Assembly: GCF_963662255.1 (NCBI RefSeq)
Contig: NC_085055.1
Span: 4,708,102 to 4,772,101 of the forward strand
From: Cinclus cinclus
Taxonomy: Eukaryota > Chordata > Aves > Passeriformes > Cinclidae
Reading direction: 5' to 3'
Length of the DNA stretch: 64,000 bases
In this document: positions 48,151 to 61,708 of the stretch, piece after piece
Numbering within the stretch: position 1 is the stretch's first letter
Layout: the number at the start of each line of letters is the position of its first letter
Made by a program: the position numbers and the translations under genes
The notes under the pieces: generated by a model
What the model was told of the DNA's origin: nothing
Databases searched by the model: none
The model's input: the letters and a program-made list of their open reading frames with translations, nothing else

Positions 48151-50680
48151 AAAATACTGGATAATACTTTGTTTGGGGCCTTTTTCAGTTGAGGCTGGAC
48201 TAGAAGTCTTACTAGTGGTCTGCACATGTGTGGGGGTTTCCCTCCCCAACACAGCTTTTGACAAGTGCCTGTGTGCAGTTCCTACCTCTGGAAGCCTCTC
48301 CCAGAGGAGGTTTCCTTGGCAAGAAGGCAATAATTACTTGCCTTCTGCTCAGTATATTATATTGTACCTGTAGGAAGCCTTTGTGCAGGGCTGACTTGGT
48401 GTGGCTAGTGGGGTTAAGAACAAGAACAGGTTCCCTTACAAATGCCAACTAGGTCTTTGCAAACTAATAAAATTGTCAGTAGGCAGTACAGCATACACCT
48501 GATTTAATAAGGTTATAGTTCTTCTTTAGAAAGGATAAAGTTATCCTGGGTTACTTGTAATTTATATTTCTGGTGAGCACATGGAGTCATATTTCCATGA
48601 GAGGAGGAAATACTGCTCACTTGCCCTGGCTGATTCTGCCTACTTCTGTAGTTAGTCTTTGGATTTTCATTTCTAATGTTGTGCCCAACTCTGATTTGCC
48701 TGGCTTCTGCTTCTGCTCACTGGTTCTTACTGTTCTTTATTGTTCAGTGCTTGTTGACCCTGGGACCACATAAAAATGCCAGCCCTTTGGGAGGGCTGCT
48801 GTGCCATGTGTTGGGCAGTGGGGCACGTCTGCACCCCCTGGCTGATTCACACACTGTGTTATGAGCTCACAGATTAATCTGTGGTCTGTTGGCTGGCCAG
48901 CTCTTAATACATTGGAGATACTTCATTTTGATTGTGCAGTGTGAACTCTTTTATCAGTGTTGCTTGGTACCAAGTCAGACACTGGCTAAAGAACACACAT
49001 ATGCTAACTGAGATATCTCTCTGACCAAAGGTGTAATCTCAGCTGAGAGCACACTTGGATTTGTTTGACAGGACCTGTTTTATATAGAGCAACAATGCTG
49101 ATTATGTTCCTATCTTTGCATTCCTTATCAATGGAATCCTTCATTGACTTTTGATTGTTTTATCTGAAAGCTGTGTCTTACTAATGGGATGTAATTGCAC
49201 TGGGCAGCCTGTTTCCCTCTCAGTTGCTGGTGCTGGGTTAACACAGTCTCCCCCTGCTCCATCCCTCTGCATCAGTGTGTCCTGGTGTTGGCAGTAGGTC
49301 AGGCATTTCTTCTAAGGTTTGAATCAAAACTTAATTGAAAGATTTTGAGGCTAACTTGCCCACTTGCTAAGTCAACAGGTGCATTTTGTGGCTCTTCCAA
49401 ATACCAAACAGAAGAATTTGTTAAATTATTTTCCCCTGCATCACTAGCCCTATTTTCACTTCTGTTTTGTGGTGGAGCTATGCCACTATTAGAATTCAGT
49501 CCTCCTTAGTTTGTTTTAGAATGCAGATGATTTTCTATTTTCTTGCAAGTCATGATTATTTTTCTTTGTCTGACTTGTCTTGACTTTAGCCTTGGTTTCA
49601 CTTACCAAATTTCTGTAGTACTTTCACAATCTATTCTTAGATTCCCTCTTAGCTTCCTTCTTTTATCCCTTTTTTATCCCTGCATTACATTTTTATTGTC
49701 TTTTTACCGTGGTATCACGATAGGATTTTAGTTTAAGTTTCCTTCTTTCTCAAACAAGGGTATCATAATTTTTCAAGTTGTCTTTTCTGGGGAAAAAAAA
49801 GAGCTTACAATTGTTGATGATTTTTTTCAAGTCCATTTTTTCCCCTCAGTTCTCATTGGTTTTGGGAAATTTGGAAACAAATGTTCTAAACCTAAACTGC
49901 ATGTACTGATTCCAGTTAATCTCACTCTAATAACATCTGATTGCTGTGGCGACTCAGAAGTTCTCATGGGATGATTCTGACTGGCTCTGAAGATGAAACT
50001 TGTAGCTGTTGGGTATTGAGTGCACAAAAGTCACAAGGACAATAAAACACTAAGTTTTTTTCACACCTCTTATATAGGTTGAGTGTGTGGGTGCAGGAAG
50101 TTTTGTTTGCTCTTGAGCTATGTTTGAATTCCCTTTGTGGTGTAAATCAAATAATTCTCTAAGTATGTTGTTGTCAGTCTTGGAAGGAAATGGTTTCACA
50201 AGTGTTTGCCAGTACAGAGCTTGGTGGAGTGTAGTTCAAGTAGTTAAACATAATGACATTAAAAAAGGAGCTGCTGAGATGAAACTCCATCTGCATATCA
50301 GTAGATAAAATATTACTGATGTACATCAAAGTGTGAGTTTGTGCCCTGATGACAGCCCTCTGAATTGGTGCTGCTACTGAAAGGTCAGTCCTACCTCCTG
50401 CTCTCTTTATTCTTGTTTTGGCTCAGTGAATCAAACTCCCTGGGCTGCTCTGGAAGCCAGCCTTGAATATCTGTGTGTCCTTGCTGCTGGCTGAGGCCAT
50501 CCTGGCACAGGCAGTGAGGGTCCAGTGAGGCTCCTGCTGTACCTGAGTGGGGCATGGTGTGTCCTGGGGCACCTCCTGTGCCTTCTGCCCCGGCAGGCGG
50601 GGACATGGCTGCTGGGGTGGACTACAGAGAGGAACCATCCTTGTTAAATGGACAAGGAGTGTATTGTGCTTTGCCTTTAG

Positions 50681-50771
50681 TCTTTTAATACTTGTGCTGT
50701 TTGAAATCAGTGTGGATGGTTGTTCTGCCTGAGCACCACCTCCCACATTAAAGGAGAAGAGTTAAGAGAAG
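50681..50771 (+). other. Candidate alternative exon
   Basis: An acceptor (TTGTGCTTTGCCTTTAG, ending 50,680) and a very strong donor (GAGAAG|GTAAGT at 50,771/50,772) enclose 91 bp. The segment has stop codons in most frames (for example TAA and TGA near its 5' end), so it could only be a non-coding or poison-type exon. Chance pairing is the most likely explanation. Confidence 0.15.
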
Positions 50772-51771
50772 GTAAGTGCAGGAGTGCTGCAGGTGCAGTC
50801 TCGTGGTCTCCTCAGTGCTCTGCTGTGTGTGTGGGGGGCAGCTTGCTCTGGGTTGGGTAGAACTCCTTAGCAGGTCATGTGCCAGTTAAAAAGAATCAGC
50901 TTAACTGCCTGGTTTTCATTTAAATTACATATTCTCCTTCAGTGTTCATTTTAGCTACCTGTCCCAATAACTAGTTTACCCTCCTCTGAAGCTGTTTCTG
51001 CTCTTCTTTCTCATGTTTGAAGAGATGGCCTTGCACATTGCCTTTAAGAAAGGGCATCAAGACAGATGTTTCCTTTCTCCTCTCAACAGCTTGAGGCAGA
51101 GATCTGTCTTTTTTTTAATCTTTCCTCACTGCAAAGCAAGTTGCACTGGGTAGCAGCCACCCAGCCTGGCAGCAAGGGCACTTGGACCCTGGCTCTGTAA
51201 AAAGGCTCTGCCATGGGCAGGAGTCCATCTTGGCTTCTCCCATGGACAGGGCATCCCTGGCAGCCCCCTGACCTGCACCTCCTGCTTTCTTTGAATTCTG
51301 CATTAACTGTGTGGTGAGGATATCTCCTAATTGCTCACTGCTAAAGCTTTGTGTTTCACAGCTATCTAGAGGCAGAATTTGGATGGGAAGGAAGAGTTTA
51401 TAGATAGAAATTGGTCATTGCTTGTTAATTAAAGTCTGTCTTTTCTCAAGAATAATTAGTGGAGCATTGGCAAGAGAGAAACAGAAGTTCAGACAGGACA
51501 CAGCTGAGCTGTAATCTGCTTATGTTAGAGCCTGAAATAGCAAAGGGTGTGTTTGACTTGAAGTGCTTGTCCATGGATCTTTTACTCCTGTCCTTATGGG
51601 AGAAGGGATAGCAGGCTTTGAAATGCAGGCACAGCTCTAGTTCTGTAATACCAAGGTATGAATGGATAACAGAAAGGTAACAGGTACCTTAGAGGCAGAG
51701 GTGGTGGAAAACTCAATTATTAATATATCCTTTAATATGCTGGTTGAAAATCTCAGCTACTGTGTTGCATC

Positions 51772-51785
51772 AAAAAAAAAAAAAA
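51772..51785 (+). repeat. Poly(A) run
   Basis: Fourteen consecutive A. One of the few long A runs on the plus strand in this half of the window. Confidence 0.9.
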
Positions 51786-53842
51786 GGCATGCTGAGATAT
51801 GGAGCAACAATTAATCAATTAGTGATAGCTGTTTGGTTTTTCTGCCTGAGGATGTAGCCCTTCAGTCATGTTTCCTTGTGTGTGTGTAGGTCTGGCCTTA
51901 GAGCAGTGGGCTCAGCTGGGGTGCACAGGGTCACCCACACCGGGACTGCTGTGCCCTCTCTGTTGTTCTCACTCCCATCCTGGGAGACTCAGCTTTGGCA
52001 GGGGGCTTTGTCTGCCCAAGGCTGGCTCAAGGATTTCAGTGTAGGCATGAGAGAGAGAGAGCTGGGATGCCAGACTGCAGATGGGAAGGTCTGTGTAATG
52101 CAGAAGGAATTCCAAGCATCATTTTGGTTAATTCTGTTTTTTAGAGTACTGTTAATATGGCTTGATGGGAACTTGCACGTTGAGTGCAGCTTAAAGCTTC
52201 TTGAGTATTTCTAAAAATGGTTTTCTAAAGTCTTGCTTAAAATCTCTTTAAATTGACAATTATTGTACTTAAGACAACTCAAAAAAGCCCAATCTTTTTA
52301 TCTTTATTATTTTCATGAAACTGTTGATAGTACCTTGGCAAATACTCTGACATTTAATCTCTTTTGCTCCTAATGAGAAAGAGCCCCGAGTCCATCTGAT
52401 GCAATTAAATTCATGCATTCCTACTTCAGGACTGAATTTTACTGAACTTAGTATACTGTACTGAAAGTGCCTTTTTTAAAAAATAACAATTGCTTTGATT
52501 TTTATAAGACATTTCCACTGTATTTTCAAATGCTACAGTATTTCTCTGCTGAATGTGCTGGTGCTGTTTCCAGGACACGTAGAAGGATTTGGGATGGGAT
52601 GCTAGGTGTTGTTACTGAAGTAGTGAAGGTGACCTATAATTAAAAATAAAACAACTAAAGCCATCTTATCAGAAATGTTCATAGTATTTGGCACTTAGTG
52701 TCTATGAAACTGAATTTGGAAAAATGTCTAAGGGGACTTTATATCCTCTGACATGCTCCATTACCTTTTTTGTTTCCCTCACCTTCCTACAGATGCTTGC
52801 TTTCTGTAGTGGTTGTTCAGGTTAGAACAAAAATGAGAACTTGACAAGCATGTAGGTGCCTTTTCTCTGATGGATATCAGCAGAGCTTCATTGTTTTCAA
52901 GATATTTATCCCTAAAACACTTAAGTTTTTAAGCTGTTAAAATTGTCAGCACTCTGATCAGCTTTGATGGCTCGTGTTCATGACTGAAAATGTCAGTGTT
53001 GGGAGTGTGTTTGAGTGGCAAAGAAGTGCAGTAATGGGGATGAAGTTTTTTAAAATTATCCCCTGGTGGATTATTACCTGTCCAGTTTTGCAAGAGGTTT
53101 AATGACTCTGCAGATTGAGATGCTGCTGTGAGAGTGCATGCTGAGTGTACAGCAGAATGTACAGTTTCTATGGATATTGGAAAAAACCTCAAAAATCCTC
53201 CTTTTTTTGATATAATGTCTTCAAATGAATTGTGTTGCATAAAATTGTCTGGAAGGAGGCTTTGAATCTTGTGAATTCGATTAGAGTTTGTCATTTAACT
53301 TCAATGGACTAAAAAGATTTCAGTGAAAACTCACTGGAAAGACGTTAACCATTTTGTTCCTTTCTTAATATTTTTTCTTGAGCTGTATTCAGCAGTGATG
53401 TTTAGTCAGGTTGTTTAGAATAAATTAGCAATGGGTATGGTTTCTTTATAGGTCTGGTGTGTTGTGTCCTTGAACTGAAGATTATAATTAGACACTTCAT
53501 TTTGCTTCCATTCTTCATCTTTTAGCTAGTTACTTGGGTTGCTTTATTTTGCATTACGTTGTTTTCATTTGATTAAGTACACTTCTCTAAGGGCACAGAA
53601 TTAAGAACATACTAATTGCACAACAATTTTGGCACGTGTAGATTGCCTGTGTCACCTGAGGACAAAGATTTCTCTGCTTACATTGTTGGCTCTATTCTCT
53701 TCGTGCCCTGTGGGCAGATGTGTCAGAGCAGACACTGCTCTCCAAAATCTCTTCCTCTAGTCAGAGCTTGTTGGCCATGTCTAATGGAGCCACTCACCCT
53801 TGGAAATGTCTTGATTTCACCTTTTAAATGTTCAGACCCACT

Positions 53843-53883
53843 AGTTTGGTGAAGTTTGGTGGGTTTGGAGGGTTTGTGGTGGG
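53843..53883 (+). repeat. G/T-rich degenerate tandem repeat
   Basis: Four loose copies of a 9-10 bp unit of the type AGTTTGGTG / GGTTTGGAG / GGTTTGTGG. GG and GGG runs are regularly spaced. A low-copy minisatellite-like tract. Confidence 0.6.
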
Positions 53884-56800
53884 ATAGAAAGGTGATCTCA
53901 GAGCAGAGACCTAAGTGTATTGTGAATCCAACATTGTGAGTTTTGCCTGGAGTAACCAGCAAGCTTCACCTGGGAGCTGTCAGAGGTGGAGGGGCAGTTG
54001 TGATGCTCTCAGCTGGCTGGGAGTAAATTTTGCTTGTGGGCATTTCGGGGACTATAAAATATTTTGAGCGCGATATTTCTAGAAGCAATTTTCCCCCAGG
54101 CACTGAGTGTTCTGGAATAAACATGACTTTATAATAAAAGTGCTTGCTCTGTGCTTGTGAGCAGGAGATCAAGACGTCCTTTTTTTGCATTTTACTTTGA
54201 ACATCAGTTATTGATGTGAGGCACCGAGTAGGCTCTGACCTGTGCCAGCTAACAAGGGGAAGCCAACAGAAATGAGAAACACTACAATTAAACTTTTGTT
54301 GCTGCATTGCTGACTGAAGCCTGAGTGTGTCCAAGCATGTGGTGTTCAGACAAGATACATATTTCTCTTTGTGGAGCTGCTTTTCAAAGGGAATACTGTG
54401 TTTTCTGAAAACTGTGGCCATAGTTGAATAAGTATCTTTAGGGGTGCTCTGCCATGAGAAGAGGTGCAGGTGGTATCTCGTGAAAATCATGATTTCTCTC
54501 TTCTGTCCCATGTAAAACTTTAAACTTCATACAGTTAAAGTTTTAAACAGATTTGGTCTCAGTTAATCAAACCTCTTGGAATGTTCTTACACCTGTGTCA
54601 AAGCTGGTGTCCAGTACTTAGTGGGCAGCATTGCTGGATGTTGTGGTGGTCATTGGGTGTGGAGTTGAACATTGCCCTAAGAGTTAGTCAGTATCTCCAT
54701 GTCTGTGTGCTGACAAAAGGGCCAGTGCACAGGGACCATCCCTTGGAATGGATCGCCTCTACCCGTGAACTTGTCAGATGTTGTAAGAGTAATTAATTGG
54801 AATGAGAATATCCTTTGGCTAAGGCTGTATGAGAACACTCCAAGAAACACCATCATTTCTGGCATATTAAAAATGTAGCTGGTTTTGAGGTCTTCTGCAG
54901 GAGCATTAGTCCCTTGTTGTCTCCAGTAAAACCACAGTGATGTGGTGTACTTGTAAAGAAAAGAGATTTCAGTAGAGACTAGTGAAGATGTAAAGAATTC
55001 ACATTCTTTATTACTGAGGTTGGATTTGGATTCCTGTTAAAAGTTGCACTTAAAAACTTTTAGAGAAATGTATTTTTAAAAGGTCCAAATATAATGGCTG
55101 TGGTTTTGTGCTGTCAGAATTGGTGCTTTTATTTCTTGAAATGCCTGTTGTTTTTTTTTTCCCTGTGGAACAGATGCCCTCATTCCAGAGGTGGCAGCCT
55201 TGGCTCTGCCTCATCTGCTCCTTTGCATTTAGCTTTGGATGTTGCCTGTTCTCCTTATAGGAAGAGACAGGAAGTTACTGAAGTGTCAGAGTGCCTTTGA
55301 GGGACTGAATCCTGATTTTAGTGGGCGTGTTTAAAAAGATTTGCCTGCCTTTGGTGAGGAAATGTAAGTTACTAACTACTGCAAAAAAGTTAGATGTGAA
55401 TCGTCAACTTTGATATTATTCCATGTCACTTGAAGCTGGTCAAGCAGGGAGGAGTTGTGCAGCAGGTGGTGGTGTGACTATCCCTGGTATCTCTGTTGGG
55501 TAATTTAGGTGGCTTTGTTAAAAGTTGAGATTTCTGTCCAGTTGCTGTCACCTGAAGAAGTCTAGTTAACAGTGTTTGTTGGGCCCCTAGCTGGTCTCAT
55601 GGGGACCCCAGTTTAGGGGTGGGATAGACCCAGGGGCTGCTTGAAAAGCTGTCAAACTTTCTTTTACAACAACCTGTCCATTACCATGAGTCCTGGCCCA
55701 TTCCAGAGGGTGAACTGGCTCTGTAACAGGACAGCTGGTGAAACTCCCCAGCACGAGCTGGATCCGTGCCCCTTGTCCCTGCTCCCCTCGTGCCTGCCAC
55801 AACTGGGATCTGGCTCTGGAAGTGGGACAGGATGTTTGCTTTTGTGGAGTGCAGTTCTTGAGGAAATAAAACTGAGGGATCTCTGAAAGGCCAAGCCACC
55901 TACATCAGATTAGGCCGTTAAGATGGGGGTTGTGGGCATGCTTTAAAGCACCTTATCAGGAGACCTTGGGAGGGATGTGCTCCTGATAGCCAGCGCTGCT
56001 TGGAAAGCTGTGTTGCATCACGTCTCTTTGGACCATGGAGATGTCTGGGGTCTGAGTACACAGGAAAGGGAAATCTTGACGAAATCTGAAGGAGCTGGTA
56101 TATCCAAAGCTGTGAGGCTGGAATCTTGGGGGGGATATGCAGGGGGAGGCCCTTCCTGGCCACCCCAAGGCACTGCACACGTTCTGGCATGCCAGCAGCT
56201 GGCCTGTGCAGTGACAGATCGGGAGGAATGCGCAACATTTTAAGTGTCGTAAAGCTTGATATCCTTTTGCTCAGGATATTTCCTGTCCTCAAGAATTCAT
56301 TTTTCAACAATATTATTGGCAGAAAATGCACAAAATGGAAGTGGGGGGGAGTGAAACTTCATTGCAGAAGATGAGCTCCTAATTCTTCCATCTTAAGTGA
56401 AGAGGTAAGTTTTGGAAAACACAAAAAATGCACACCCCTTATGTAGCAGTAAACCACCAGCATGCCCAGTTGCACATTGAATATTCAGTGATTGGTATTT
56501 ATTGCTGTCAACAATATGCAGCAATTAACCACTAGTTTCTTATAAAAATGAGATTGTTGAACACTGTTGATTAAAATGGTATTTAATTCCAAAGAGGGTT
56601 GAGCCTTGGGACAGGGATAGCCAGAGCAATGCTCTCCTCACTGACTTCCACCAGGCTCTGCTGCATGTGTTGCCTTTGAGTTCGTTAATGAATTAAAGCC
56701 TAAATCATAAAGCAGGATTTAATTGGTGATTTGTGATCTGGTTAATCCCACAGTGAAAGTAAAGTGTGCTTAGCACTGCTGCCACTGCTCTCCCATTGAC

Positions 56801-57721
56801 GGCAGGGCCGCCGTCGCCGGAGCAGCAGAGAAGTGCTTGTAGCTTCCTGCTAGGAAAATACCTTTGTGAGGCTGTTTGTATATGCTTCCTTCTGTAAACT
56901 TCAGATAGAATTCACTCAATCCCATGACTGTGGCTGCGTGTTCTGGGGTAGCTGTTGTGAACAAAGACCTTCGGCTATTAAATACAATGAGAATTTATTG
57001 TTTGCCATCTATTTTCCTGTTTGTGTATGTGTGTTTCTAGCAACAAGTATTTTCATAAAGGATTCATTTTCCTGTAAGTTTCTCAAACTGAGCAACGTGT
57101 GTTTGGCAATTCACCAAAATTTGTGGGAGGAAGGCAGTGTAATGAAGAGGTGAGGCATTAGTGAAGTACCCGATCCTCCTTTCCTCCTCGTGCTAATAAA
57201 AAGAAAAGAATTTGGTAGGTGTGTGGCATTCTTAGGGTTTATAGCTGGTATTTGCTTTTGGAAACATGAGGATTATGGTGTGTGTTAAATTTAACCCATT
57301 TCCCCTGCACCTCCAGCACCCAAGAGAAGGTTTAGTGAAAGAACACTGAATTTAGCATGCTGAGATGACACTTTTTGAGGCCGGAGTAACGTGTTATAAC
57401 AGAAATTCAAGTTGATGAGAACATTTAGGTCGTGATGCAAAAATGATCTGGAATCTTTGGTAAGTGCCAGTGGCAGGAGCTGTGCTCCCCAGAAGGCGTA
57501 AGGCTCTGGCATGCGAGCGTGCTGGGAGTCAGGGCTCAAGGACACACTGTCAGCCCTCACAGGATTTGGTAGCAGGTTAAATCCAGGAAAAGAGGGAGAA
57601 TTTGAGACTTTTTTTCTTTTGACCACTTTAATAGTTCTTTGAACTTGCTTATTTCTCAACACGGCTTAAAGCATTCCAAGGGTCTTAGGATAAATGGAGG
57701 TATTTATACCCATTATGTAGA

Positions 57722-57758
57722 CAAACGTGTATGTATGTGTGTATATGTACATACCTTA
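57722..57758. repeat. TG/TA-rich simple repeat
   Basis: Alternating purine-pyrimidine words GTATGTATGTGTGTATATGT lie between ACGT and ACATACC. Such sequence can adopt left-handed DNA but the run is short. Confidence 0.7.
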
Positions 57759-59502
57759 TGACTTGAGAGGTGATAGAAAACATCTGGGATTAGATATGGG
57801 AAGAGTAGGACCCCGAACAAAGCCCACAGGAGATAAAATTGCCAAGGGAAGCTGCAAAAGTAGTTACGAGATTTATTGTATTGATGGAGGGTGGCCTGAC
57901 ACTTGTACTGAACAGAAGCCACCCACCTTATTTTGGTTTTGGAACTGCTGCTGTGTCTTGAGAGGCTGCAGTTGGCAACCAGCAGTGAATTCTGTGCACC
58001 TGTTCTGCATGTTCATATCTTCTTGCCACTGATTAGGTTTCTTGAATTCATGTTTTAAAAATCTTTGTGACCTCTACCTTGTGTTTGGCAATGTGCTAGA
58101 CTGATTTTAACATAAGCGCCTAAAATAAAGACTTTATCTTTTGTCTGGCATAGCTATTTATATTGGGGATGGGGAGCTCACTTGCTGTAGTTCTACATTA
58201 CCAGTTTGCCAGTGACTGAGTAACTTGATGACAAATGTAGATCCCTGTTACGGTATCAGTTACAGGTCTGACAGCTGGTGTATAATGTTTTACTGTACTG
58301 CATTTCTTTTAATATACTGATTTTTTTTTCCTAGAGGGAATAGTGACTTCTGAGAGTGAATTTTTCCAGTCTGTTAGCTGATCTAAAAATCCTGCTGGCT
58401 CATCAGCTAAGTATCTGTGATGTTGGATACCTCCACATTTCTGCATTTTAAAAATCAGCTTTTTGTAAATCTTCAGAAATTCTTAATCCTTTTAAAATCT
58501 CAATGATGCTTCAGTATTAATGTTGTAAGCAGGATGCAATCAGAGATTGCACAACTGCTTTTTCTTTGTTTATTTTTAGCCTAAGTACTGTGTCTACAGG
58601 TAGGAGGCTCAACCCACTACTGTTTGTCATAAGAAGTAAATTACTAGTAACAGAGTGACTTTCCTTAATTTGATCAATTCAAGAAGTGTTCAAAAAAGCC
58701 TTAAAGACTAATGTACCTTGACATGTTCTTAATGATAAATGTTATAATCTGCTCAATTTAGATGAATATGGTTAGCTCATCTGTTAGTTCAGACCAAGTA
58801 CTCTGGAGATTTATGCTCCACTAATGTATGTCCATGTGAAGGGGGGAAATCAGACATCCCTTCAGCTTCAGATGTAAAGATAAAAGTTGAAACAAGTTGA
58901 GGTTCTAACGGAAATAATAATCTTATTCTGATGCTGAGGGTAAAGCAGCTGGTAGTTGTGCTGAATTTCATAGTACTAACTTCTGAGTATTTAAAACTGT
59001 GGTGGACGATGATTTTCTGCAGAGCTGAAGCACTGACTTAGATGTGATGAGCTCTAACAGGCTCTGTGAGCTGTAAGGTATCTCTGGCCCCTGTGGGATG
59101 GTGCAGGGCAATCTGTGGTTTAGGTTGTTCATAGAGGACTTGATGCAGCAACACCTGGGAACACAGAGCAAGACTAGAGAAAAATCTTATGGTTGAAGTT
59201 GGATCTGGGACGATGGGAAAAAAAATTCAAGTCCAAATTCATTAAGGATGAGGGAATTTCCTCAGTGAGCACCAGGAGGAGGATGAGGCATTGAACAGGT
59301 GTTCAATATTGTGGGGTTTCATGTACCACTGCTCATGTTCTCATCAGCAGGTTAAACCTCCCCTGAACACCCAGGCTGCTTTTCTGTATCAACCTGGAGT
59401 TATGATTATGGACTAGAGAGAGAAATGGGAGGAGGAATATGTTCACACGAGAGTGGGAGTGTGGTTTTTTTTCTACTCAGGTCTATTAGTTTTGGGAGTC
59501 TT

Positions 59503-59518
59503 AAAAAAAAAAAAAAAA
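59503..59518 (+). repeat. Poly(A) run
   Basis: Sixteen consecutive A preceded by GAGTCTT. No retrocopied gene recognised upstream. Confidence 0.9.
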
Positions 59519-61084
59519 TTTGCATGGACGTGTCATCTTCCTCCCCTGCCCCAAGAGTAATATGCCATGGTATAGGTAGAGAATATCAGTTTGACTTATT
59601 TTTGAAACCAGATATTAACATGTCAGATGATGAGAAATTGTCCTCCCCTTAGAAACTGGGGAACAAATGTGACGTGCTTGAATCTCTGGGACCTGTGATG
59701 CCTTTAGCTGGGAGGACTGGTGTTAATGGGTAGGTGTTTGTCACTGATTAACTGTGTACTGTATTGTTAATGTGGGTAACTGTGTGGGCTCTGTGCTGCC
59801 AAAATGTGACTGAACTGGGTCAGAATGTAAATATTAAAGAATGGAGATTGTGCAGTACTTTCGATGATAACACCTGGGTGTTCCAGCTTATTCACACACT
59901 GAGTGTACCTCGATAGAGCTCCCCTGGGAATAAAATCTTGTCGGGCCATGTGTCAGTTATATCATTCAGGTAAAATTGAGCACAACTGAATTTGACTGGG
60001 AAAGCTTTTTTCTTGCTCAAGTCCTGTGCTAATGCAGTCAGAACCCTGCAGGCAAACTCCTGCTTTTGCTGATATTCTGATGTTTCTGCCTCCACTGTCG
60101 AAGAAAAGCTGCTATCAAGCCACACTGAATTTTTAAAATTTATTTATATACATATATACTATATTTGTATATTTGACCTCAGCTCAGTGTAACGTTCTTT
60201 GCTCCATCAGGATTTCTCTAAATTTTTCTTGCACTAGGCAAGGTGAGATGCATTTCCAGGAAAAGCAGAAGGGGGTCAGGGCATGTGGTGGTAAAATGCT
60301 TTATATTTATGAAAGATACTGTAGAAAAATCCAGAGAATTAGCTGTTCTTGTAGTTTCAGTCTTTTTTTATCACTTGGCTTGCTTCCAGTTGAGTTATGA
60401 AATGAATTTTCTTAATTTGAAGAACTTGTATATTTTGTTCTCACCTGTTCATTGAAATGCTGTGGGTGAACTGTATATTTGTACCTTTTCCCCAACCCCC
60501 CCAAAGCTGCTTGCTGTTAAGGTAGTTTTCCCCACTCCCATATGCTAACCAAGACAATTCTTGAAGTTCAGGTTTACACTTTTAGGATGCAGGGCTAATT
60601 TTTTTCTGTGCCTTTCTGAAATAGTTTAATTTTTAATGCTAGCTAGAATTAGAAATAAAAATTTTAGCAGAGAACATGGTAGGTGGTTTTTTTTTTTTAA
60701 TTCTTCCCAAAAAGTTGAAATCCTTTGAATGGTTATTGCTCAAGATTATCATAGTCAAAAAGATTTTGTGTAACAAGACTCAAAGATAAGCTCTGCTTTG
60801 TTCATGATGAGTTTATTGCTGCTAGTCTGCTTTGAGCTCATATGATGGATCTGTCCCATGTTGTTAAGTGGCTAACAGGTTGTTTATGCCTCAGAAACAG
60901 ATGAAATTGGAATAGTGTGGTGTCTCCATGGGACTGGGGATGCTGTCACAGAGCCAGGACGAGGGAAAGATGAACTCTGATTTCTCTCAGTGCAGTAATA
61001 AAAGTGTGTCTGTCTTAGTAAGTCACACAGTTTGTTTTCCTCGTGGCAAAACCCCATTGATGCTTAGTAAGACCAGCCTTGACA

Positions 61085-61262
61085 GAGAACAGCTTGGAAC
61101 AGGCTGCCCAGGGAAGTGATGGAGTCATCAGCCCTGGAGGTACTGAAAAAATGTGTAAATATGGCATGCAAATGGTTTAGTGGTAGCAATGGCACTGCTT
61201 TATTAACAGTTGAACCTAGTGGTCTTAATGGTCTTTTCTGACCTGAACAATTCTGATTCTTC
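61085..61262 (+). mobile_element. CR1 LINE 3' end
   Basis: The segment follows a CR1 tail: TTGGAACAGGCTGCCCAGGG, AAGTGATGGAGTCATCAGCC, CTGGAGGTACTGAAAAAATG, TGGTTTAGTGGTAGCAATGG, then GGTCTTAATGGTCTTTTCTG, ACCTGAACAATTCTGATTCT. This end matches the same subfamily type as the fragment at 17,596-17,640, but in the opposite orientation. Non-coding and 5' truncated. Confidence 0.9.
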
Positions 61263-61657
61263 CTTTCTGTGGAATTTCTTATCTGTATTTGAGTAGACTC
61301 TAGACTCCTGCACCTCTGAGGTTGGTAAGTGGTTAAGGAAATTAATTTCTCTAAGTGTAACAAGGGAAAATGAAACTTCAGGTGCATGTGATATGAAGCT
61401 TGAAAGTTGGTTTGCTTTCTGCTGCTTGTCTAAGTTTTTTTTGCTTGACTGGAATTTTGTCATCTAAAGGATGTGGAAAGTTCACTTGAGCTTCAAGGGT
61501 TTAATTAGCTTCATTGGAGCTGTGTGCTTGTATCAGTAGGGAAATAAAAAGAAGCATGACTCCCCTTTTTGATTAAAAACGAACTTTGTATTAAAAATAT
61601 TTGTTTGTAGGAATTCACTTTCCTTTATTTAGCTCACCCTGGTTCTTATTATTGGCT

Positions 61658-61663
<6 letters not shown>

Positions 61664-61705
<42 letters not shown>
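61664..61705. repeat. (TA)21 microsatellite
   Basis: An uninterrupted run of 42 alternating T and A bases. Pure TA repeats of this length are prone to cruciform extrusion and length change, and the true length may differ because they are hard to sequence. Confidence 0.95.

Positions 61706-61708
<3 letters not shown>

Noticed and set aside
52929..53294. Minus-strand frame of 121 codons
   Set aside because: Non-repetitive, but no similarity recognised and no splice sites at sensible places.
53966..54511. Minus-strand frame of 181 codons
   Set aside because: No domain or family recognised, ordinary intronic composition, no splice-site support and no regulatory signal nearby. One frame of this size is not surprising in 64 kb. 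A BLASTP hit would reverse this.
55172..55300. Strong polypyrimidine tract and acceptor-like AACAG before a short open stretch
   Set aside because: No donor follows before the frame closes, and the peptide is not recognisable.
51725..56267. Three exact U12-type donor words (ATATCCTTT at 51,725, 54,808 and 56,259) and a TTCCTTAAT branch-point-like word at 58,661
   Set aside because: About one such nonamer is expected by chance in AT-rich sequence of this length on two strands, and none is next to a plausible exon.
61081..61260. Open frames overlapping the 61.1-61.3 kb CR1 tail
   Set aside because: They are translations of the CR1 3' untranslated region and not genes.
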